This document shows, piece after piece, positions 1-9,558 of a stretch of 64,000 bases of DNA. Source of the DNA: Sulfolobales archaeon Acd1 (lineage in GTDB: Archaea; Thermoproteota; Thermoprotei_A; Sulfolobales; Sulfolobaceae). Position 1 is the first letter of the stretch. The number at the start of each line of letters is the position of its first letter. The DNA lies in assembly GCA_000389735.1 (NCBI GenBank), contig APJY01000002.1:62001-126000 (forward strand), read 5' to 3'. Under the pieces are notes generated by a model, which made no database searches, was not told where the DNA came from, and saw only the letters and a program-made list of their open reading frames with translations. Made by a program: the position numbers and the translations under genes.

Positions 1-561
1 AAGAAGTTCCTTCTATTCATGAGCGACGCCGCACCAAAAGGTGACGACAGTAAATCTCTCCTTCGCGTATATATCTATGACAGGAGCGACCCCAGTAGCG
101 CTAGCGCGTTCAAGGAGTTCAACGTAGAAAGGGTTCCTACCGTAGCGTTCTATAAGGGCTACCTAAGGTGGACGGGAGCGCCTTTAGGTGAGGAGATTAA
201 GGCTTTGGTGGAAACTACCGTCAGGCTGTCAATCGGAGACAGCGGGCTAAGCGAGGAAACCAAGGCGGCCATTAAGGAGAAACTGAACGGGAGGGTCAAG
301 GTAGAGACAATAGTGACCCCTTCGTGTCCGTACTGTCCTTATGCGGCCCTCATGGCGCACATGGTGGCTTACGAGGCGTGCAAGGCCGGGAAATGCAACG
401 TTATTTCGGACGTGGTCGAAGCCTACGAGAACCAAGACGTAGCGGAGAAGTACCAAGTGATGTCAGTCCCGACCGTTGCGGTCAACGAGTCCGTGGAGTT
501 CATAGGAGTGCCTTATGAGGACAACTTCATTACTACCCTACTTGAGAAGCAAAGAACGTAA
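1..561 (+). CDS. pdo: Protein disulfide oxidoreductase (N-terminus off window)
   Basis: The frame is open from the first base, so the start lies upstream of the window. It belongs to the archaeal glutaredoxin-like protein disulfide oxidoreductases, which have two fused thioredoxin folds and make or shuffle disulfides in the cytoplasm of hyperthermophiles. The C-terminal unit carries the CPYC active-site pair (bases 325-336) followed by a cis-Pro segment (SVPTVAV). The N-terminal unit shows its own cis-Pro segment (RVPTVAFY), but its CXXC is off the window. There are 186 codons here against about 230 in the family, so roughly 45 are missing. The assignment is firm. Confidence 0.88.
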   Translation, partial: KKFLLFMSDAAPKGDDSKSLLRVYIYDRSDPSSASAFKEFNVERVPTVAFYKGYLRWTGAPLGEEIKALVETTVRLSIGDSGLSEETKAAIKEKLNGRVKVETIVTPSCPYCPYAALMAHMVAYEACKAGKCNVISDVVEAYENQDVAEKYQVMSVPTVAVNESVEFIGVPYEDNFITTLLEKQRT

Positions 562-624
562 CACTGGTTTCTTAAACGGAACAAACTTTTTGCTCAAACC
601 TCATAACCTTATTCACCTGTAAGG

Positions 625-1320
625 ATGAAGCACCTTATAATCAAGCTAACCGACGAGGAATACAACGACCTAGTGGAGAGAGCGAAAAAGGAAGGTTACT
701 CCCTCCTGAGCGACTACGTTAGGTACTTACTTATGAGTTGTAGTGGATCGACCTCTCAGGCGCAAATCGACGTTTTGGCGATCACTGGGAAAATAGAGAG
801 GAAGATACAGGACGTTCTGATGCCGTTCGCCAGCGAGATAGACACTTTGAAGAAGCAAATAGCCATGGTGTACGAGAAATTAGACGAGATTTCGGCCAAC
901 ACCCGTATAACGCAGGAGACGCGAGCTCCTTCGCACGAGGAGAGGCCGCAACCCCAAAGGGAGATGAAGGAAACAGCCCCGTCTGAGAAGGCCGCAGAGA
1001 AGAAGAGGACCGCCATGAGCGTCTTGAAGGAGCAGGGAGCTGTTTTCGAGTCCGAACTGAGCTTGAGGAACCCAGACGCGTTCTTCACGAAGCTGGAGAA
1101 CGAGGGAGCTAAGATCATCATAACCGAAAAGGAGAGGATCGCCGTGCACCCGGATTTCTACGCAAAGTTCGTAAATGATCTGAGTAACATACATACGGCC
1201 GACGTTAATGAGGCCGCGAAGCTTCTCGACGAGAAGGAAGCGAAGCTGTTCAGGAAGTTGGTGTCAGAAGGTTTGGCCTACTTCGACAGCGAGAGCCACG
1301 CCTGGAAACTATTAGTTTAA
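625..1320 (+). CDS. Ribbon-helix-helix-like DNA-binding protein with coiled coil
   Basis: Residues 1-40 look like a ribbon-helix-helix (CopG/Arc-type) unit: a short strand ([10 protein letters not shown]) followed by two helices ([14 protein letters not shown] and [11 protein letters not shown]). Residues about 55-95 are a heptad-rich helix, then a charged, Pro/Glu/Lys-rich linker (about 100-130), and a C-terminal region (about 135-231) that may form a winged-helix-like domain. This suggests a dimeric DNA-binding protein or chromatin/regulatory factor; no target is visible. The ATG at 625 follows a purine-rich stretch. It converges tail to tail on dcd with a 4-nt overlap. The function is unassigned. 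Confidence 0.6.
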   Translation: MKHLIIKLTDEEYNDLVERAKKEGYSLLSDYVRYLLMSCSGSTSQAQIDVLAITGKIERKIQDVLMPFASEIDTLKKQIAMVYEKLDEISANTRITQETRAPSHEERPQPQREMKETAPSEKAAEKKRTAMSVLKEQGAVFESELSLRNPDAFFTKLENEGAKIIITEKERIAVHPDFYAKFVNDLSNIHTADVNEAAKLLDEKEAKLFRKLVSEGLAYFDSESHAWKLLV

Positions 1321-1865
1321 TCCGAGGCCATGTCCTCAAGCGCTCTACTATCCTTGAACTTCGGCACCGTGACTCCCCTCTGGCCTTGATATTTCCCTTT
1401 GTACGGGTTCTCCACAGGCGTTAGAGTTCTGGCGAAAATCAAGTGGAGAAACCTGGTCCCCCTCCTTAACTTCACGGGGAACTCCGAGCCTATCACCTCA
1501 ATGGTCAGCTGACCCTCGAAGCCCGCATCTACTATAGTAGGAGGAATAAAGAGACCCAACCTCGCAAAGGAGGAACGTAAGTTCACGAACGCCATGACGT
1601 CGTTAGGCAGCTTGATGTACTCCTCAGTGACAAGCAAAACGTGTTCGTTCGGGTAGATTACGAACTCCTCTCCCCTCTCCTTTTTGAAATAGTTCGGATC
1701 CGGGTTTTCGGGGTCGAAGGGATTTTCAGTTTTCTTAAACCTGGCTATCTCGTTGCCTATCCTTAAGTCTACCCCGTTCTCCCTAATAGTGTCGTCCCTG
1801 AGCGGGTCTATGACTATCCAGCCCTTCTCTAAGTAGTACTTGAGGTCCCTGTCTCCTAGAATCAT
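1317..1865 (-). CDS. dcd: dCTP deaminase / dUTPase-family protein
   Basis: The 182-residue protein has the dCTP deaminase/dUTPase fold signature. The N-terminus reads [15 protein letters not shown], then [11 protein letters not shown], and the nucleotide-binding core has [10 protein letters not shown] followed by [13 protein letters not shown]. The enzyme converts dCTP to dUTP (or to dUMP in bifunctional forms), feeding dTMP synthesis and keeping dUTP low. Length and motif order match dcd of Sulfolobales; the Glu in GFEGQLTIE is the expected catalytic position. Its start is divergent from the DNA ligase gene, with an AT-rich element (TTTAATT on the minus strand near 1893-1900) at TATA distance. 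Deaminase versus bifunctional activity cannot be told from sequence. Confidence 0.88.
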   Translation of the reverse strand: MILGDRDLKYYLEKGWIVIDPLRDDTIRENGVDLRIGNEIARFKKTENPFDPENPDPNYFKKERGEEFVIYPNEHVLLVTEEYIKLPNDVMAFVNLRSSFARLGLFIPPTIVDAGFEGQLTIEVIGSEFPVKLRRGTRFLHLIFARTLTPVENPYKGKYQGQRGVTVPKFKDSRALEDMASD

Positions 1866-1973
1866 GTCACATATGATATTCGGGGCTCAAGCGGAATTAA
1901 ATGAGTGGGCTCGATCAGCGTAACTCTGACTCTTCACTGCTCTGGCTTGCCAGGTTATCATCATCGCTTATTC

Positions 1974-1985
1974 GCTTAATAATTA
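1974..1985 (+). promoter_or_regulatory. TATA element of the DNA ligase gene
   Basis: The element CTTAATAATTA is centred about 26 nt upstream of the GTG at 2006. This is the spacing expected for a leaderless archaeal transcript starting at that codon, and it supports GTG 2006 over the upstream ATG at 1901. Confidence 0.6.
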
Positions 1986-2005
1986 CGGCTCTAAATATTG
2001 TTTTT

Positions 2006-3808
2006 GTGGAATTCAGACTCATAGCAGAATACTTCGACAAGCTCGAGAGGATAAGCTCACGTATCCAGCTAACAGCGCTTTTGGCTGATTTACTGAAGAA
2101 GACTCCACCTGACGCGATAGATAAGGTAGTTTATTTAATACAGGGTAAGCTGTGGCCGGACTTCTACGGTTACCCAGAGCTCGGCGTGGGAGAGAAGTTC
2201 CTGATAAAGGCTATAGCCTTGGCCACCGGCGTTAAGGAGGAGGATGTGGAGAGTCAAGTCAAAACGGTCGGCGACCCTGGAGAGGTGGCCTACAGAATTA
2301 AGGCGGGATTAGGTGGCAAACAAGCTAGTATTTACACGTTTATCGGTGGCAAGCAGGAGGGAGTGACGGTTGAGGAAACCTACGACGCCCTGTCGAAAAT
2401 AGCTTTAGCTCAAGGTGAGGGGAGCAGGGACGCTAAGATAAGGATCTTGGCGGGACTCCTCAAGAAGGCTTCGCCCATCGAGGCTAAGTACATTGTGAGG
2501 TTCGTTGACGGGAGGCTGAGGGTAGGTATAGGTGATGCAACGGTACTAGATGCCCTCGCTTCGGCCTACGCCGGAGGCACGGTGGCCAGGCCCATCTTGG
2601 AGAGGGCCTACAACATGAGGGCAGACTTAGGCAACATAGCGAAGATAGTGGCGACCGAGGGCATAGAGGCCCTTAAGAACGTAACTCCCATGATAGGTAT
2701 TCCAATCAGGCCTATGTTAGCAGAAAGGCTTACCGACCCTCAGGAGATCCTCGCAAAGCTCGGGGGGAAGGCCTTAGTGGATTATAAGTATGACGGGGAA
2801 AGAGCGCAGATACACAAGAAGGGCGAGACCGTCTACATCTTCTCCAGAAGGCTCGAGAACATAACCCACCAGTATCCCGATGTGGTCGAGTACGTGAGGG
2901 AGTACATCAACGCCAACGAGGTCATAGTGGAGGGAGAGATAGTAGCGGTAGATCCTGAGAGCGGCGAAATAAGGCCATTCCAGGAGCTGATGCATAGGAA
3001 GAGAAAGACTGACATAGCCGAGGCAGTTAAGGAGTACCCAGTCAACGTGTATCTCTTCGATCTGATGTATCTAGAGGGCGTAGACTACACTATAAAACCG
3101 CTGCCAGAAAGGAGGGCCGCCCTGGAGAAGATCCTAAAGCCCTCGGATTATGTGAAGATAGCCCACCACATCTATGCCGATAACGTCGAGAGCCTGAAGG
3201 AGTTCTTCTACCAGGCTATATCCGAGGGCGCGGAAGGGATAATGGCGAAGAGCGTAAACAAGGACTCCATTTATCAGGCTGGAGCCAGAGGGTTCCTGTG
3301 GATTAAGCTGAAGCGTGATTACCAGAGCGAGATGGCCGACACGGTCGACCTAGTTGTGGTCGGGGCCTTCTGGGGTAAGGGCAAGAGGGGCGGGATTTTC
3401 AGCTCCCTCCTGATGGCTGCGTACAATCCAGACAACGACACTTTCGAGACGGTCTGCAAGGTCGCCACGGGCTTCAGCGACGAGGAGTACGCGGAGCTCC
3501 AGAAGAAGCTAGCGGAGATCAAGAGACCCACCAAGCACCCGAGAGTGGTCTCCAAGCTCGAGCCCGACATTTGGGTGGAGCCCCAACTAGTGGCGGAGTT
3601 GATCGGTGCCGAAATCACTTTATCCCCGCTACACACGTGCTGTTACGGAAAGGTCGAGAAGGACGCGGGACTCTCAATCAGGTTCCCCAGGTTCATAAGG
3701 TGGAGGCCTGACAAAGCTCCCGAGGACGCGACCTCGGTGAACGAGATCCTCGAGATGTATAAGCTTAAGCTCAAGAAGATCGAGGAGAGACCCCAGCCGG
3801 AGGCCTAA
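2006..3808 (+). CDS. lig: ATP-dependent DNA ligase
   Basis: This 600-residue ligase seals nicks in duplex DNA via an enzyme-adenylate. The N-terminal DNA-binding domain (about 1-215) is followed by the adenylation domain with motif I KYDGER; the nucleophile is Lys261. The OB-fold contains [13 protein letters not shown] contact is expected from the family. The start is placed at GTG 2006 ([14 protein letters not shown]), which matches the Sulfolobus ligase N-terminus and has a TATA element 26 nt upstream. The frame stays open to an ATG at 1901, but that 35-residue extension has no family support. An MBL-fold nuclease-like gene follows in the same direction. Confidence 0.95.
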   Translation: MEFRLIAEYFDKLERISSRIQLTALLADLLKKTPPDAIDKVVYLIQGKLWPDFYGYPELGVGEKFLIKAIALATGVKEEDVESQVKTVGDPGEVAYRIKAGLGGKQASIYTFIGGKQEGVTVEETYDALSKIALAQGEGSRDAKIRILAGLLKKASPIEAKYIVRFVDGRLRVGIGDATVLDALASAYAGGTVARPILERAYNMRADLGNIAKIVATEGIEALKNVTPMIGIPIRPMLAERLTDPQEILAKLGGKALVDYKYDGERAQIHKKGETVYIFSRRLENITHQYPDVVEYVREYINANEVIVEGEIVAVDPESGEIRPFQELMHRKRKTDIAEAVKEYPVNVYLFDLMYLEGVDYTIKPLPERRAALEKILKPSDYVKIAHHIYADNVESLKEFFYQAISEGAEGIMAKSVNKDSIYQAGARGFLWIKLKRDYQSEMADTVDLVVVGAFWGKGKRGGIFSSLLMAAYNPDNDTFETVCKVATGFSDEEYAELQKKLAEIKRPTKHPRVVSKLEPDIWVEPQLVAELIGAEITLSPLHTCCYGKVEKDAGLSIRFPRFIRWRPDKAPEDATSVNEILEMYKLKLKKIEERPQPEA

Positions 3809-3902
3809 ATCCGTTTTAAAGGCTTTCAGCCTCAGCAATCCTAGTCAGCGGTTTTTATTGGATAACTTCATTGCGTTTATTGCTAGCCCCGCCGATCGTA
3901 GG

Positions 3903-4934
3903 GTGGAGCGTTTGCAACTGGTAACTGATAGCGGCGCTATACTTCTAGGACGTAACTTCGAGATAGACGGCTACGCCAAGAGACCGTTCAGGGGCGTCAC
4001 GCACTTCCACTCTGATCACATAATAGATATCGGGAAGAGCGTAAGGGACGGACTGTTCGTTATAGGTACGGAGATAACGCTGGAGGCGTTAGAGATCCTA
4101 GGCGAAAGGATACCAAAATCGAAGAAACTCCATTTGGATTACGGAGTCGAAGTAGAGCTGTTAGGCGAAAGGGTCAGGCTGAAGAAAGCAGACCACATTA
4201 TAGGCTCAGCCCAGTTTGAGATTAGGAGCGACGACGTTTCCTACGCTTACACCGGGGACTTCAAGAACCCTGGGAAAAGCACGGAGATCCTTAACCCAGA
4301 CGTGCTAGTTATAGACGCCACCTACGGTTCCCCATCCATGAGGAGGTACTTCAGGAACGAGATAGAGCTCCTGCTGGCGGACTACGTCAGGGATAAGCTC
4401 ATCCAAGGACCCGTGGCGATCTACGCGTATCATGGCAAGATCCAGGAGGTCATGCTGGTGCTAAGGAAGCACGGCATTGACGCACCATTCATCGCTGATG
4501 GTAAGGTCTGGGAGATAACTAAGCTGGCACAGTCAAAGGGCTATGACTTCGGCACGGTGCTATCTCCGAGAACCAAAGAAGGCCGAGAGGTTATAAGGGA
4601 CAATTGGTATGTCGTCTTCAAACATTACCACGAGTTCAAGAGAAGGGACGGGAAGTATTACCACTTCGCGCTTTCGGGTTGGCAGCTTAAGGAGCCCTTC
4701 AGGGAAATAGACCCTAAGAGTATGGTAGTGGGCTATTCAAGTCACGCTGACTTCGAGGAGACCCTTTACTACATAGATAACTCGACGACCGATCACATCG
4801 TCATAGACGGATATAGATCCTCCTATGCCGTGTCTTTAGCCGCTTACATAAAGAGGAACTCTCCGAATAAGAAGGTCTACGTATCGCCGAAACCGGTGAA
4901 AGACGCGATTAGGTCGACTGAGGTCGATGACTGA
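3903..4934 (+). CDS. MBL/beta-CASP exonuclease-like protein, DNA ligase-associated
   Basis: This is a metallo-beta-lactamase-fold protein with THFHSDH (the HxHxDH metal motif), KADHIIGSAQF and YTGDF. It lacks the N-terminal KH domains of aCPSF1. Its domain order and N-terminus (LQLVTDSGAILLG) resemble the ligase-associated DNA exonuclease family of bacteria, and here it sits 94 bp behind DNA ligase on the same strand. A role in DNA end processing is therefore more likely than RNA 3'-end processing, but this is inference. The start is taken as GTG 3903 because a TATA-like TTTATT (about 3874-3879) lies 26 nt upstream; a TTG at 3858 would add 15 residues. The 3' end overlaps the convergent phosphodiesterase gene by 26 nt. 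Confidence 0.75.
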   Translation: MERLQLVTDSGAILLGRNFEIDGYAKRPFRGVTHFHSDHIIDIGKSVRDGLFVIGTEITLEALEILGERIPKSKKLHLDYGVEVELLGERVRLKKADHIIGSAQFEIRSDDVSYAYTGDFKNPGKSTEILNPDVLVIDATYGSPSMRRYFRNEIELLLADYVRDKLIQGPVAIYAYHGKIQEVMLVLRKHGIDAPFIADGKVWEITKLAQSKGYDFGTVLSPRTKEGREVIRDNWYVVFKHYHEFKRRDGKYYHFALSGWQLKEPFREIDPKSMVVGYSSHADFEETLYYIDNSTTDHIVIDGYRSSYAVSLAAYIKRNSPNKKVYVSPKPVKDAIRSTEVDD

Positions 4935-6531
4935 GCATCTGGATTATCTCGAAAACGGGCCGTCCCTCGGTCCTAACCCCGTCTATCCCGAAGAGTTTGA
5001 GAATAGTGGGAACTACGTCTATCACGCTCGCTTTCGTTATCCTCTTCCTCAAGTTGACCCCCTTTAGCCTCGAGATTATGACCCCACCGAAGTCACTCTT
5101 CCTGAAATACCCGTGATCGCCACTCGCAAACTTGAACGGTACGACGTCCTCGATGATATTCACGTCCTTCCTAGTGGAACTGCTCACTCCATATGGCTCG
5201 TTAACGACGAAGACTATGTCGCCCTCCCTGTCCCCTGAGGGAACTTCATTCTCGATAATGGAAGCGAAAAGCTTCCCTCCCTCGAGGCCCTCCAGCGCCC
5301 TAACTATGGTCTTGACTATCCTCTTGTATTCGTGAAGACTGATGAACCCACCTTCTTCCCTCCCCTTAACGTTGAGCCTTATTACTCCCCCTCCAACGTA
5401 AATCGCCTTTGTCCTAGACCAGTCGACCTCGCCCTTATCGTTGAGCTGTAAAAGTCCTAAGTCGATGAGGAGCCTGTTTGGGAAGAACCGTTTTGTGATC
5501 TTAGCTATTCCGTGATCCGAAACGACGAAAACAGCGTCAGCCAAGTCCGCGTGCATACCGACGAATTCGTCAGCCATCCGGTATGCCTGGAGGATCTGGC
5601 TCTCGTATTGTTCATAGAATCCGAAGAGGACGTGTTGGACGTTGTCCACTACGGGGAAGTAAGTGACTGCGAAGTCCCAATCTCTAGTTGTGAGTAAATA
5701 CTTGGAATAGGATGTGAAGAACCTGGAGGCTAAGGAGGCCGTCCACATGAAGTCATCAAGGGTGATTTGTCCCCTCTGTAACGAATGGTGATCGGAGTCC
5801 AGCATAACGCCGCTGACCTTGAAAACCCTCTCCCATAGTTCGTCCATCAGCTCGCTGTCATTGCTCCACTCGTAGGTTTGATAAGCGGCGGGTGAGACGT
5901 AAACCCCCTCTTCCTTCGCCGCCAAGAATGCAAGACCCGTAAGCTCCCTGTCCCTGCACTTGGCCCTGAAGACTACTGGACCCTCCCGCTCCCCCACGTT
6001 GATCCTTATTATCGAGTAGTCGGTCTCGCCTGGGTAGGCTATTTCGTACCTCGAACCTTCCTTCGATACGAGCCACGTTTTCCCGTGGACCCTCCACTCC
6101 CCCTCTCTCAGGAAAAACGCCTCACTGCACTTCCTCACTTTCATCCTGAAAGGATCGATCAGCTTCACGTTGGGTAAGTTCCACCTGTCGGGTAATGCCT
6201 GAGGTGAGGACGCTACAATGACTTTCTTGCCTCTCTTCCCTAAATGATACCATATGGGGTCAACAAGGAGGCCCTCGCTGGAGAAAGCGGAAATGGGGTC
6301 AGAGAGCTTTCTGCCCCTCACGAAGATCTTGGGCGCGGTTACGCCGTGGGTCTTCGGGGTAACTCCAGTGATCAATGAGGCAATGGCGACAGGCGTCAGG
6401 GCCGGGAAGACGGACTCCAGCCTCCCGTAAGCCCCCTCATTGATTAAGGTCCGTATGTTGGGTAGCTCATCCCTGTACTTCTCGAGGAGCTCGTAGGACA
6501 GACCATCAATTATGATAAGTAAGGCCCTCAA
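4909..6531 (-). CDS. Alkaline phosphatase-fold phosphodiesterase / nucleotide pyrophosphatase family protein
   Basis: A 540-residue protein of the type I phosphodiesterase/nucleotide pyrophosphatase group within the alkaline phosphatase superfamily. The metal and nucleophile motifs are visible: LLIIIDGLSYELL at the N-terminus (first metal Asp), FPALTPVAIASL (Thr nucleophile region), VDNVQHVLFG, FVVSDHGI (metal Asp-His) and SGDHGYFRKSD near the C-terminus. It hydrolyses an unknown phosphodiester or phosphonate. There is no signal peptide, so it is probably cytoplasmic. It is the last gene of the tetrapyrrole operon, 1 nt after an 86-residue protein, but nothing links it chemically to heme. Confidence 0.75.
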   Translation of the reverse strand: MRALLIIIDGLSYELLEKYRDELPNIRTLINEGAYGRLESVFPALTPVAIASLITGVTPKTHGVTAPKIFVRGRKLSDPISAFSSEGLLVDPIWYHLGKRGKKVIVASSPQALPDRWNLPNVKLIDPFRMKVRKCSEAFFLREGEWRVHGKTWLVSKEGSRYEIAYPGETDYSIIRINVGEREGPVVFRAKCRDRELTGLAFLAAKEEGVYVSPAAYQTYEWSNDSELMDELWERVFKVSGVMLDSDHHSLQRGQITLDDFMWTASLASRFFTSYSKYLLTTRDWDFAVTYFPVVDNVQHVLFGFYEQYESQILQAYRMADEFVGMHADLADAVFVVSDHGIAKITKRFFPNRLLIDLGLLQLNDKGEVDWSRTKAIYVGGGVIRLNVKGREEGGFISLHEYKRIVKTIVRALEGLEGGKLFASIIENEVPSGDREGDIVFVVNEPYGVSSSTRKDVNIIEDVVPFKFASGDHGYFRKSDFGGVIISRLKGVNLRKRITKASVIDVVPTILKLFGIDGVRTEGRPVFEIIQMLSHRPQST

Positions 6532-6532
6532 C

Positions 6533-6793
6533 TCATTCCCTCTTCAACTTCTTCATGTCCTCATAAACGCTCCTCGGCATTATCATGTTGACGTGGAACC
6601 TCTTGATTTTTTTCTTACCCTCGACGCTTACAGCGAACTCGAAGTAGCCCTCTGAGTTGACGAACTCGCCGTAGGCGTCTAGTCGGTCCCAGGAATCCTC
6701 GAAATACCTTATTTTTAGGGAGGCCTCGTCGAACTGTACTCCCTTCTCCCTAAGGGCCCAGGCGATGAGTTCCTTAGCCTCGCCCTCGTTCAC
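6533..6793 (-). CDS. Small conserved-looking protein in the tetrapyrrole operon
   Basis: An 86-residue, highly charged protein that I do not recognise. It reads as one alpha/beta unit: a helix (GEAKELIAWALREKG), strands around SLKIRYFEDSW and GYFEFAVSVEGKKK, and a basic C-terminus (YEDMKKLKRE). It overlaps hemD by 4 nt (start within the hemD stop region) and ends 1 nt before the phosphodiesterase gene, so it is co-transcribed with heme genes. It has no Cys and no obvious metal or heme ligand cluster apart from a single His (FHVNM). Confidence 0.6.
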   Translation of the reverse strand: MNEGEAKELIAWALREKGVQFDEASLKIRYFEDSWDRLDAYGEFVNSEGYFEFAVSVEGKKKIKRFHVNMIMPRSVYEDMKKLKRE

Positions 6794-7437
6794 GCCCTAA
6801 CTACCTCCTCTATCTTCTTAAGCACGCCCTCTATGGTGTGATCCTCAGCCTCTATGAATTTGACCCCCGCCTCAGAGAGTACCTTCGAGGTGGTTGGACC
6901 TATTGAGGCGACCAACACGCACGGCTTCAGGAAGCCTGCAACGACTCTGGCGATCGAAGGACTGGTTACCGCCACCACATCCACCTCACAGTCCTCAAGG
7001 ATCCTTCTGACAGCGCTCACGGCGTCTCCGTTCAGCTCCAACGTGTAGTTCCTGACTACGTCGACCTTGTCCGCGACCACCCTTACGTCATTGACGTCGG
7101 CCAACTGACTCCTGAACATCAGCACAGAGTCCTCCTCGGAGATCTCCTTAACGAGCTCTGAGACCTCGTAGTTTCTTGGAACCAACGGGTTAACTCCGAG
7201 GAGCTTCACCACTTCAGCAGCGGTCGCTGGACCAACGGCGTAGACTCTGTAGAACTTGGGGAGCTTCTTGGCGCATCTGACGCCGTTAACGCTGGTGAAC
7301 GCTATTGCCGAATACTCGTTCTTTGGGAGCTCGTAATCTAAGCACTTAGGTTTGAAGATACTGATCTTCACTATCTCCATTCCCCTCCAAGACGAGGGGA
7401 CTTCAGCACCCTCAGGCCTTAAGAACAACACCCTCAT
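6790..7437 (-). CDS. hemD: Uroporphyrinogen-III synthase
   Basis: The 215-residue protein has the two-domain HemD layout. Domain 1 includes the FTSVNGVRCA segment and YAVGPATAAEVVKLLG, typical of the SxNGV and A(V/I)G motifs. Domain 2 has VVAVTSPSIARVVAGFL and VASIGPTTSKVLSEAG. It cyclises hydroxymethylbilane with inversion of ring D to uroporphyrinogen III, the branch point to siroheme and heme. Its order after hemC, with a 26-nt overlap, fits. Sequence conservation in this family is low, so the context adds weight. Confidence 0.85.
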   Translation of the reverse strand: MRVLFLRPEGAEVPSSWRGMEIVKISIFKPKCLDYELPKNEYSAIAFTSVNGVRCAKKLPKFYRVYAVGPATAAEVVKLLGVNPLVPRNYEVSELVKEISEEDSVLMFRSQLADVNDVRVVADKVDVVRNYTLELNGDAVSAVRRILEDCEVDVVAVTSPSIARVVAGFLKPCVLVASIGPTTSKVLSEAGVKFIEAEDHTIEGVLKKIEEVVRA

Positions 7438-8302
7438 TCAACATCGCCCTCCTCAGCTCCCTCGCAAGAACCTTCCCGGGTTCGGGTTCGTTGATCCTGA
7501 ACTCCCTCTCCACTACGACTTTCTTGCGCCCGTCCGAAATACCAGCAATTCCACTCACGCCATTGTCCTCAACCCTGAAGAGAACTCCTAGGGGGACGTG
7601 GCAGCCAGCTCCTATTTCCGCCGCAGTCTGCCTCTCGAAGGTCGCCTCCATGAAAGTTCTCCCGTCACTTATTTCCTTTAACAACTTGAGTAGTTCCGTC
7701 CTATCCCTGCGGGTGAGCACCGCCACTATCCCCTGGGTCGGCTCTGGAACCATCAAGTGTGGATCTATCCTGTGGTACGGAACGTCCAGCTTCAACCTGG
7801 TGATCGAGCTCTCCGCGAGGACTATAGCGTCGTAAAGCCCCTCCTTCCACTTCTTAATCCTGGTGTCTACGTTACCCCTCAGCAGCTTGACTTGTAAGTC
7901 GTTTCTATACACCTTGAGGAAGTTCTCCCTCCTGATCGAGCTCGTGCCTACGACGGAGTTGAGCGGGAGGGATTCCAACGGTTTAAGGGAAACCAGAACG
8001 TCATAAGGAGGATCCCTCGGAAGTACCGCTGCGATCGTTAGTCTCTCATCGATCTGCGAAGGTAGGTCCTTCATGCTGTGCACCGCCAGATCGGCCTGCC
8101 CAGCTATCACGGCCAAGTTCACTTCCTTCTCGAAGACACCCTTTCCCAACGATTGTAGCGGTCTGTCCTGAAAGAAGTCCGCCCTAGTTTTCACTCCGAC
8201 GAACTCCGTTTCTACTCCTAGCTCGTGAAGCCTCCTGGCGACCATCTCCACTTGGATCCTGCTGAGGAGGCTCTCCCTCGCCGCTATCCTGAGCTTCACC
8301 AA
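7412..8302 (-). CDS. hemC: Porphobilinogen deaminase (hydroxymethylbilane synthase)
   Basis: It polymerises four porphobilinogens to hydroxymethylbilane. Motifs: [14 protein letters not shown] at the N-terminus, [19 protein letters not shown] (substrate-binding region), [10 protein letters not shown] and [10 protein letters not shown]. The dipyrromethane cofactor is attached to the Cys of [12 protein letters not shown]. The length of 296 residues is normal. The start is either TTG 8302 or GTG 8299, both overlapping the hemL stop region; the choice changes only one residue. Member of the minus-strand tetrapyrrole operon. Confidence 0.93.
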   Translation of the reverse strand: MVKLRIAARESLLSRIQVEMVARRLHELGVETEFVGVKTRADFFQDRPLQSLGKGVFEKEVNLAVIAGQADLAVHSMKDLPSQIDERLTIAAVLPRDPPYDVLVSLKPLESLPLNSVVGTSSIRRENFLKVYRNDLQVKLLRGNVDTRIKKWKEGLYDAIVLAESSITRLKLDVPYHRIDPHLMVPEPTQGIVAVLTRRDRTELLKLLKEISDGRTFMEATFERQTAAEIGAGCHVPLGVLFRVEDNGVSGIAGISDGRKKVVVEREFRINEPEPGKVLARELRRAMLNEGVVLKA

Positions 8303-9558
8303 CTCAGCCCCGCTAAAACCCTGCGAATCCTCTCGGAGTACTCCTTCATTATCTCCTCGGTATGGACAGCGCTTGTAAATATAGCCTCGAACTGCGAGGG
8401 AGCTACGAAGACGCCTGCCTTCCTGACCTCCTCGTGAAACCTCAAGTAAACGTCCTTTCTGGCTTGCCTGGCTTGCGCTGAGTTCTTAACCTCCTTAACG
8501 CCGATGAAGAACTGCATCATACTGCCTATCTCGTTCAGCGCGTACTCCTTGCCCTTCAAGGCATCCTCCAAGGTCTCTACTAGGATCTTCGTCGCCCTGT
8601 TGGCTGTCTCATAAGCCTTAGGATCTGACTCCAGGACCTCTAACGTCGCCAAACCGGCAGCCATAGTAAGCGGATGAGCGTTAAATGTTCCGGCGTTGAA
8701 CACCTTTCCCTCCGGAGTCAGATTCCTCATGATCTCTTTCTTTCCGGCGACTGCACCCACTGGTAACCCCCCGCCTATGATCTTCCCTAATGTGGTTAAG
8801 TCTGGCGTGACCTTGAAGAGGCCCTGAGCTCCCGAGAGGCCCAGCCTGAAGCCGGTTATCACTTCGTCGAATATAAGGACGGTTCCGTAAGTCTTTGAGA
8901 TTTCCCTTAACCCCTCGAGGAAACCCTTCTCTGGCAGGATCACTCCCATGTTCCCTGCCACAGGTTCCACAATGACTCCCGCGAACTCCTCGGTCCTCAG
9001 CTTCCTTTCAACGCAATCGAGGTCGTTGTACTCGCATACTTCGACCGTCCTCTTGATCTCCTCAGGTATTCCTTCCGAGGTGAAAACGGCGTATTCGGCC
9101 ACCGCGCTACCGGCATCAATTAGGACGTAGTCATGTGCACCGTGATAGTTACCGGTGAACTTCAATATCTTACTCCTCTTCGTAAATCCTCTTGCTAACC
9201 TTATCGCTAGCATGGTCGCCTCCGTGCCGCTATTGACGAACCTTACCATCTCAGCTGAGGGCAGATGAGTAGTTATCTTCCTCGCCAATTCCACCTCGAG
9301 TCTCGAGGGAGTGCCGTAGAGCCAGCCCCTCTCCGCTTGCTTAAGTATAGCGTCAAGCACTCTGGGGTGAGCGTGACCGAGGATTAATGGACCGTAACCG
9401 AGAACCAGATCTAAAAGCTTCTCTCCGTCTTCAGTATATAGGAAAGGGCCGTAGCCCCTTGCGGTGTAGAACGGAAAAGGCCTAACATTCGCCCTTACTG
9501 GGCTGTTCACACCGCCTGGGAAAAGTTCCTTGGCCTCCCTCCAAAGGGCCTCACTCAG
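8296..9558 (-). CDS. hemL: Glutamate-1-semialdehyde 2,1-aminomutase, start probably CTG
   Basis: A PLP-dependent aminomutase that makes 5-aminolevulinate in the C5 pathway. Motifs: [44 protein letters not shown] and the PLP-lysine segment [15 protein letters not shown]. The first conventional start in frame is GTG 9510, but that would remove the conserved segment [12 protein letters not shown], which is encoded in frame just upstream (9510-9558). No ATG, GTG or TTG exists between the in-frame TGA and this segment. CTG 9558-9556 does exist, 6 nt after a strong Shine-Dalgarno GGAGGGTGA (9573-9565), and overlaps the hemB stop as CTGA. I therefore place the start at CTG, giving 420 residues. Confidence 0.88.
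   Translation of the reverse strand: MSEALWREAKELFPGGVNSPVRANVRPFPFYTARGYGPFLYTEDGEKLLDLVLGYGPLILGHAHPRVLDAILKQAERGWLYGTPSRLEVELARKITTHLPSAEMVRFVNSGTEATMLAIRLARGFTKRSKILKFTGNYHGAHDYVLIDAGSAVAEYAVFTSEGIPEEIKRTVEVCEYNDLDCVERKLRTEEFAGVIVEPVAGNMGVILPEKGFLEGLREISKTYGTVLIFDEVITGFRLGLSGAQGLFKVTPDLTTLGKIIGGGLPVGAVAGKKEIMRNLTPEGKVFNAGTFNAHPLTMAAGLATLEVLESDPKAYETANRATKILVETLEDALKGKEYALNEIGSMMQFFIGVKEVKNSAQARQARKDVYLRFHEEVRKAGVFVAPSQFEAIFTSAVHTEEIMKEYSERIRRVLAGLSW

Noticed and set aside
1901-2005. 35-residue N-terminal extension of DNA ligase from ATG 1901
   Set aside because: Not found in the family as I know it, and the TATA element lies inside it, 26 nt before GTG 2006.
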